Positions 21,836-26,338 of a stretch of DNA of 26,338 bases are shown here, in pieces. The translations under genes were made by a program, and so were the position numbers. Each line of letters starts with the position of its first letter. The first letter of the stretch is position 1. Source of the DNA: CAZOHN01 sp964579325 (GTDB lineage: Bacteria; Pseudomonadota; Alphaproteobacteria; Rhodobacterales; Rhodobacteraceae); the NCBI GenBank assembly GCA_964579325.1, contig CAZOHN010000032.1:1-26338 (forward strand), given 5' to 3'. The notes beneath the pieces were generated by a model. It worked only from the letters and a program-made list of their open reading frames with translations, was not told the DNA's origin and made no database searches.

Positions 21836-22756
21836 TCATTTCCGCGTGTTGGCCATTTCGCGTGCGATCGCCGCCGCAAGGCGTGCATTTGACAGAACGA
21901 GTGCCACGTTTGCCCTGACGCTTCGGCCCACAGTCAGGTCGCGCAGTTGTCCGAGGAGGAAGGGCGTCACGGCTTTCGAAGCGATTCCCTGCTCCACCGC
22001 CCGAGACTGCGCCTCTTCGATCAGCGGGGCGAGGTCCGTGGCGGCGATCTCCGAATCGGTCGGGATCGGGTTGGCGACAAGCTGGCCCCCGGGAAGGCCG
22101 AGCAGCCCCCGCATCCGGTGCGCGGCAGCGATTTCGGCGGGAGCGTCCATGCGCAATGGGGCAGGTAGGCCGGAAGACCGCGACCAGAAGGCCGGAAAAT
22201 CGTCCTGTCCGAAAGCAATCACCGGGACGCCAAGCGTTTCCAGCACCTCAAGGGTTTTTGGCAGGTCGAGAATCGCCTTGGCCCCGGCTGCGACGACTGT
22301 CACAGGCGTCCGGGCAAGTTCCTGCAGGTCGGCCGAAACGTCGAAGCTGGACTCGGCACCCTTGTGGACGCCCCCGATGCCACCTGTCGCAAAGACCTCT
22401 ATCCCGGCAAGTCGAGCGCAGATCATCGTGGCGGCGACCGTCGTGGCGCCCGGGCCGCCGCGGACGAGGCAGGCGGCTAGGTCGGCGCGCGAGAGCTTGG
22501 CGACGCCCGGGGCCCGGGCGAGCGACTCCAACTCGGTGTCCGTCAGTCCAACCCGTATCGCGCCGCCCATGACGGCGATTGTTGCCGGAACCGCCCCACA
22601 GGCGCGGACCTCGCCTTCAACCCGGCGCGCCATCTCGATGTTGTCGGGCCAGGGGAAGCCGTGGCTGATTATCGTTGATTCGAGCGCGACGACGGGTGCG
22701 CCTGCTGCGAGGGCTGCGGCGACCTCGGGTGAAAAGGCAATTGGAGCGGCGGTCAT
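21836..22756 (-). CDS. psuG: Pseudouridine-5'-phosphate glycosidase
   Basis: Cleaves the C-C glycosidic bond of pseudouridine 5'-phosphate to uracil and ribose 5-phosphate in the cytoplasm. 306 residues. The active-site residues by comparison with E. coli PsuG are present: Glu26 (VALESTIISHG), Lys87 (AKLSRADL), the GGIGGVHKGAESSFDVSADL metal/phosphate region (about 125-144, Asp139) and Lys160 (AGAKAILDLPKTLE), the Schiff-base lysine. It overlaps the kinase stop by 4 bases (ATGA), so the pair is coupled and likely supplies its substrate directly. Confidence 0.95.
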   Translation of the reverse strand: MTAAPIAFSPEVAAALAAGAPVVALESTIISHGFPWPDNIEMARRVEGEVRACGAVPATIAVMGGAIRVGLTDTELESLARAPGVAKLSRADLAACLVRGGPGATTVAATMICARLAGIEVFATGGIGGVHKGAESSFDVSADLQELARTPVTVVAAGAKAILDLPKTLEVLETLGVPVIAFGQDDFPAFWSRSSGLPAPLRMDAPAEIAAAHRMRGLLGLPGGQLVANPIPTDSEIAATDLAPLIEEAQSRAVEQGIASKAVTPFLLGQLRDLTVGRSVRANVALVLSNARLAAAIAREMANTRK

Positions 22757-23640
22757 CCGGGGTCACCCGATACATAGTCGGCGGCGGCGCGCAGTGCACG
22801 TGCCAATGCGGCTTCGCCCGCAAGCCCGTCGCGTTCGGCGGCGATATGTGCGGCCATGAAAGTGTCGCCGGCGCCAGTGACCCGCGTCACAAGTACTCGT
22901 GGCGGCGCGAGCGTCGTCACACCGTTGTCTCCGGCCTCCGAGGCGGCCCGGCCACCATCGGTAACGAGAACCCGCGCTGCCCCGCGCGAGCGGAGCGCCC
23001 CGGCGGCTTCGGCAGATGTCGCGAAGTCGCCGTGACCGAGGAGCCGCGCTTCCTCGAGATTGACGTAGAGCGTCGCGCGCGGGTGGCGCAGAAACGGCAG
23101 CAGCCGCTCGGCCTTGCCCGGCGAGGCAGGGGCCACACGCAGGTCGGCGCGTACAAAGTGCGCTGCCGCCGCAATATCCGTCAGTAGGCTCTCGGTCAGG
23201 TTGCCATCGAGGGCGATGGTCCCCTCCCAGGGATCGGCCGAAGACCCGAGCGGACCTTCGGCCAGTGGCCGCAGGATCTTGGCCCCCGCCGCCTCCAGCG
23301 AATGCGCGTCCGCAACAGCCGCGATCAGACCGTTCGCCCCTTCTATGGCCATGTACCTGTCGGTTGGCAGATCGTCGGAGCGGTAGATGTGCTCCGTCAG
23401 GAGTCCCATCCGCCGGCAGGCGGCGATCAGTTCCTCGCCCTCGGCATCGCGTCCGATGGCAGTAAGGAGCGCGGGCGTCATCCCGAACCGCCTGAGCGTC
23501 ATCGCGATGTTCATCGCGACGCCGCCGGGCAGCCGCGTGATCCGTCCCGGAACGTCGGAGCCCAGCCGCATCGACGCGGGCGACCGCCCGATTACGTCCC
23601 ACAGGACCGACCCGATGCAGAGGATGTCCGGCTGCGTCAT
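22753..23640 (-). CDS. PfkB-family carbohydrate kinase, probable pseudouridine kinase
   Basis: 295 residues of the ribokinase-like fold. Signature 1 is GGVAMNIAMTLRRFG (39-53), signature 2 VTGAGDTFMAAHIA with GAGD at 256-259 and catalytic Asp259. VLVTDGGRAA is the ATP-site segment. Genomic coupling to psuG (4-base overlap) argues that it phosphorylates pseudouridine to the 5'-phosphate (PsuK role); sequence alone gives only the PfkB family. ATG 23640-23638 starts 5 bases after the stop of the upstream regulator, so it is in the same transcript. Ribosome site GACGGGA is close to the start. Confidence 0.88.
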   Translation of the reverse strand: MTQPDILCIGSVLWDVIGRSPASMRLGSDVPGRITRLPGGVAMNIAMTLRRFGMTPALLTAIGRDAEGEELIAACRRMGLLTEHIYRSDDLPTDRYMAIEGANGLIAAVADAHSLEAAGAKILRPLAEGPLGSSADPWEGTIALDGNLTESLLTDIAAAAHFVRADLRVAPASPGKAERLLPFLRHPRATLYVNLEEARLLGHGDFATSAEAAGALRSRGAARVLVTDGGRAASEAGDNGVTTLAPPRVLVTRVTGAGDTFMAAHIAAERDGLAGEAALARALRAAADYVSGDPG

Positions 23641-23645
23641 TCCCG

Positions 23646-24650
23646 TCAGATCGAGAGCCGAGTGCCCTGGGCACCACGCTCGCGGTACGGCGTGGTGTTG
23701 TAGTGCGCGCGGTAGCACTTTGAGAAGTGGCTCGGCGAGGCGAAGCCACAGGCCAGCGCCACGTTGATCACGCTCATGTCGGTTTGCATCAGGAGGTTCC
23801 GCGCCTTCTGCAGCCGCAGTTCCATGTAGTAGCGCTTGGGGCTGCGGTTGAGATAGCGGCGGAACAGCCGTTCGAGCTGGCGTGTGCTCATGCCGACGTC
23901 CTCGGCCAGGATCGCGGGGCTGATCGGCTCTTCCAGGTTGTGCTCCATCATCTGGATGACCTGGGAGAGCTTGGGATGCCGCACGCCGATGCGCGTCGGG
24001 ATCGAGAGGCGCTGAGTGTCCTGATCGGTGCGGATCGTTGAGTAGATCAACTGGTCTGCCACAGTGCTGGCAAGCTCCTCGCCGTGATCCTGCGCGATGA
24101 TCTTGAGCATCAGGTCGATCGAGGACGTGCCACCCGCGGTGGTGTAGCGGTTGCCGTCCATGACGAAGACCGACTTGGTGAGGTTCACCTCGGGGAACTC
24201 CTCGGCGAAGCTGTCCTGATTCTCCCAGTGGATCGTGGCCTTCTTGCCGTCGAGTAGCCCGGCCGAGGCGAGGCAATGGCTTGCGGTGCAGAGCCCGCCG
24301 ATGATCGTCCCGCGCCGCGCCTCGCGGCGCAGCCAGTTGACCAGCCGCTTGGAGGTGGCCTTCTGGACGTCGATTCCGCCGCAGAGCAGGATGACGTCCT
24401 CGCGGCTGATCTCGTCGAGGTCGATGTCGAGGCGAAAGACCGTTCCGTTCGAGCATACGGCAACGTCACCGCCCTCGCCGGCGATCTTCCAGGTGTAGAG
24501 GGTCTTCCCGGCCATACGGTTCGCGATCCGCAGGCATTCTATGGCGCAGGAAAAACAGAGCATCGTGAACTGGTCCAGCAGGACGAACACGAATTGCCTG
24601 GGTTTCTTGCCCGTATCCTTGACGGGAACGAGGTATTCGGCTTCCAGCAT
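23646..24650 (-). CDS. GlxA family transcriptional regulator (DJ-1/PfpI plus AraC HTH)
   Basis: 334 residues in two domains. The N-terminal domain (about 18-190) is a class I glutamine-amidotransferase-like sensor: FVFVLLDQFTMLCFSCAIECLRIANRM, then ILLCGGIDV and the nucleophile-elbow equivalent GGLCTASHCLASAGLLDG, with Cys kept. The C-terminal part (about 225-325) has two AraC helix-turn-helix motifs (SPAILAEDVGMSTRQLERLFRRYL and SVINVALACGFASPSHFSKCYRAHY). Members such as GbdR, ArgR and CdhR respond to nitrogen compounds. Here it is the first gene of the kinase-glycosidase operon, so it may sense pseudouridine or a related compound, or may act elsewhere. Confidence 0.92.
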   Translation of the reverse strand: MLEAEYLVPVKDTGKKPRQFVFVLLDQFTMLCFSCAIECLRIANRMAGKTLYTWKIAGEGGDVAVCSNGTVFRLDIDLDEISREDVILLCGGIDVQKATSKRLVNWLRREARRGTIIGGLCTASHCLASAGLLDGKKATIHWENQDSFAEEFPEVNLTKSVFVMDGNRYTTAGGTSSIDLMLKIIAQDHGEELASTVADQLIYSTIRTDQDTQRLSIPTRIGVRHPKLSQVIQMMEHNLEEPISPAILAEDVGMSTRQLERLFRRYLNRSPKRYYMELRLQKARNLLMQTDMSVINVALACGFASPSHFSKCYRAHYNTTPYRERGAQGTRLSI

Positions 24651-24779
24651 GGTGACCCGACTCTCCCGCAGTCGGCAAGTTCAGCGAAATCAGGAATCCG
24701 GCCGGCCTTCAAGGGGACGGCTGCGCGAATGCGACCGATTCCAGTCGCAAAACGGCCGGGTGCCGGGCCGAATCGATGG

Positions 24780-24809
24780 TTGGCAACCGGTCCCACCCGA
24801 TAGTATATG
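24780..24809 (+). promoter_or_regulatory. Candidate promoter for DAHP synthase
   Basis: TTGGCA (24780-24785), 18-base spacer, TATATG (24804-24809; or GTATAT with 17). Start near 24816 gives a leader of about 50 bases without an obvious leader peptide or attenuator. The -35 lies in a short inverted repeat GGTTG/CAACC. The rest of the 216-base divergent gap shows no clear promoter for the GlxA-type regulator. Confidence 0.45.
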
Positions 24810-24866
24810 CGCCCGGTGGTGCGCTGGCCTCTCGTCGGTTGCATCCCGAACTCAGGAGACCGAGAG

Positions 24867-26249
24867 ATGACCAAGGGCTGGACCAAATCCGACTGGCGCA
24901 TGAAGCCGCGTGTGCAGATGCCCGACTACCCCGACCAGGCCGCTCTGAACGCGGTCGAGGCGCAGCTCTCGAAGTACCCGCCGCTGGTTTTTGCTGGCGA
25001 AGCGCGACGACTGCGGCGCGAGCTTGGAAGTGTGGCCGAGGGCAAGGCATTCCTGCTTCAGGGGGGCGACTGCGCCGAAAGCTTCTCGGAGTTTTCCGCC
25101 GACCTGATCCGCGACACCTTCAAGGTGATGTTGCAGATGGCCGTAGTTCTCACTTTCGGCGCCAAGGTGCCGGTGGTGAAGGTTGGACGTATGGCCGGCC
25201 AGTTCGCCAAGCCGCGCTCGGCGCCGACCGAGTTGGTCAATGGTGTTGAGCTTCCGTCCTACAAGGGCGACATCATCAACGGCTTCGACCCTACGGTTGA
25301 GGCGCGCACTCCCGACCCGAAGCGAATGCTGCAGGCCTATACCCAGGCCGCGGCCTCGTTGAACCTGCTGCGCGCGTTCTCGACGGGTGGCTTCGCCGAC
25401 ATACATCGGGTCCACAGCTGGACCCTGGGCTTCGCTGAGGGTGATAAAGCCGAACGTTATCGAGCGCTTAGCGACCGTATTTCAGATGCTCTCGACTTCA
25501 TGAACGCTGCTGGCGTGAACGCAGAGACAAGCCATGACCTGGCGACGGTAGACTTCTACACCAGCCACGAGGCCCTTCTGCTCGAATATGAAGAAGCGCT
25601 CTGTCGTATCGACTCCACGACTGGCCTGCCAGTCGCGGGATCGGGACACATGCTCTGGATCGGCGACCGCACACGGCAGCCGGACGGCGCGCATGTGGAG
25701 TTCTGCAGGGGCGTGCAGAATCCGATCGGCCTCAAGTGCGGCCCATCTCTTTCAGACAGCGATCTCAAAGGATTGCTGGCGAAACTTAATCCTCTTAATG
25801 AGGCCGGACGCCTGACGCTGATTGCACGATTCGGTGCCGGGAAGGTCGGCGAACACCTGCCGCGGCTGATCCGTGCTGTCCACGAAGAGGGCGCGAATGT
25901 GGTCTGGGTATGCGACCCGATGCATGGCAACACGATCAAGGCCGCTTCGGGCTACAAGACTCGGCCCTTCGAGAGCGTCCTGCGCGAGGTTCGCGAGTTC
26001 TTCGACATCCACAACGCGGAGGGAACGGTACCGGGCGGGGTGCACTTCGAGATGACGGGCAAGGATGTGACCGAATGCACGGGCGGAGTCAGGGCCGTGA
26101 CCGACGAGGATCTTTCAGACCGCTATCACACCGCCTGCGACCCGCGCTTGAATGCCTCGCAGTCGCTGGAACTGGCGTTCCTTGTGGCCGAGGAGTTGTC
26201 CGAGCGCCGTGCTGTAGCGCGTGCCCGGGCCGCACAGATCGAAGGCTGA
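24867..26249 (+). CDS. Class II 3-deoxy-7-phosphoheptulonate synthase
   Basis: Condenses phosphoenolpyruvate and erythrose 4-phosphate to DAHP, the first step of the shikimate pathway, in the cytoplasm. 460 residues from ATG 24867, chosen over an upstream in-frame ATG (24807) because AGGAGA lies 8 bases before it. It is the plant/mycobacterial-type class II enzyme, not AroFGH: LLQGGDCAESF with metal ligand Cys69, VVKVGRMAGQFAKPRSAP, GFADIHRVHSWTLGF and the WVCDPMHGNTIKA region with the metal-binding His are diagnostic. It is divergent from the GlxA-type regulator. After it, an inverted repeat (CACAGG/CCTGTG, 26274-26290) lacks a T-run. Confidence 0.95.
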   Translation: MTKGWTKSDWRMKPRVQMPDYPDQAALNAVEAQLSKYPPLVFAGEARRLRRELGSVAEGKAFLLQGGDCAESFSEFSADLIRDTFKVMLQMAVVLTFGAKVPVVKVGRMAGQFAKPRSAPTELVNGVELPSYKGDIINGFDPTVEARTPDPKRMLQAYTQAAASLNLLRAFSTGGFADIHRVHSWTLGFAEGDKAERYRALSDRISDALDFMNAAGVNAETSHDLATVDFYTSHEALLLEYEEALCRIDSTTGLPVAGSGHMLWIGDRTRQPDGAHVEFCRGVQNPIGLKCGPSLSDSDLKGLLAKLNPLNEAGRLTLIARFGAGKVGEHLPRLIRAVHEEGANVVWVCDPMHGNTIKAASGYKTRPFESVLREVREFFDIHNAEGTVPGGVHFEMTGKDVTECTGGVRAVTDEDLSDRYHTACDPRLNASQSLELAFLVAEELSERRAVARARAAQIEG

Positions 26250-26338
26250 AGACGTCTCGACGAATGAGGAGGGCACAGGAACCACCTGTGTTGCCAAAGC
26301 CTATTGGGATCGCTGAGTCGTTCCGGCAGGTTTGGGCC

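Noticed and set aside
25440..25810. Slightly AT-richer patches inside the DAHP synthase gene
   Set aside because: The protein stays fully in family pattern; the change is small and could not be measured here, so it is not evidence of transfer.
26274..26290. Possible terminator after DAHP synthase (CACAGG/CCTGTG)
   Set aside because: Short 6-bp stem without a T-run on either strand; not listed as a terminator.

Overview
The window looks like a chromosomal segment of an alphaproteobacterium, most likely Rhodobacteraceae (Rhodobacter/Roseobacter group). The grounds are high GC, the gene order miaA <> pyrH-frr-uppS-cdsA-dxr-rseP-bamA-ompH-fabZ-lpxA-lpxI-lpxB, the use of LpxI instead of LpxH, a class II DAHP synthase, and several small proteins of the kind found in that family. 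These are judgements from sequence reading and memory; no database was searched. No CRISPR, rRNA, tRNA, insertion sequence or prophage was seen. A run of exactly 100 N (1339-1438) is a scaffold gap inside a gene. No stretch over 300 bases lacks a gene.

Left edge (1-3254, all minus strand): an AraC-type regulator, then a Tat-exported family 5 solute-binding protein (interrupted by the gap), then a DppB-type permease that runs off the window. A perfect 10-bp stem-loop sits between binding protein and permease, where mRNA-stabilising hairpins of transporter operons often lie.

Core block (3362-16573): miaA on the minus strand is divergent from pyrH. From pyrH onward, 13 plus-strand genes make UMP, recycle ribosomes, build the undecaprenyl carrier, CDP-diacylglycerol and isoprenoid precursors, carry out site-2 proteolysis, assemble outer-membrane proteins (BamA, OmpH/Skp) and make lipid A (FabZ, LpxA, LpxI, LpxB). 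Many genes overlap by 4 bases. lpxD, which often lies between ompH and fabZ, is absent. A 43-codon membrane microprotein lies between rseP and bamA.

Middle block (16580-20878): a YejA-like solute-binding protein is coupled to an entericidin-type lipoprotein (minus strand). Back-to-back with its promoter is a candidate small RNA of about 76 nt on the plus strand, with its own promoter, a 5' hairpin and a strong intrinsic terminator. Next come 3-hydroxybutyrate dehydrogenase overlapping a patatin-like hydrolase (plus strand), and a 59-residue exported small protein with a terminator (minus strand).

Right block (21031-26249): a DUF502 membrane protein, then a probable three-gene pseudouridine operon (GlxA-type regulator, PfkB/PsuK kinase, PsuG glycosidase), all minus strand, divergent from a class II DAHP synthase at the right edge.

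The most novel-looking items are the candidate small RNA with divergent promoters, the microproteins, the SBP-entericidin coupling, and the GlxA-type regulator inside a pseudouridine operon. Most of the window is conserved housekeeping sequence.
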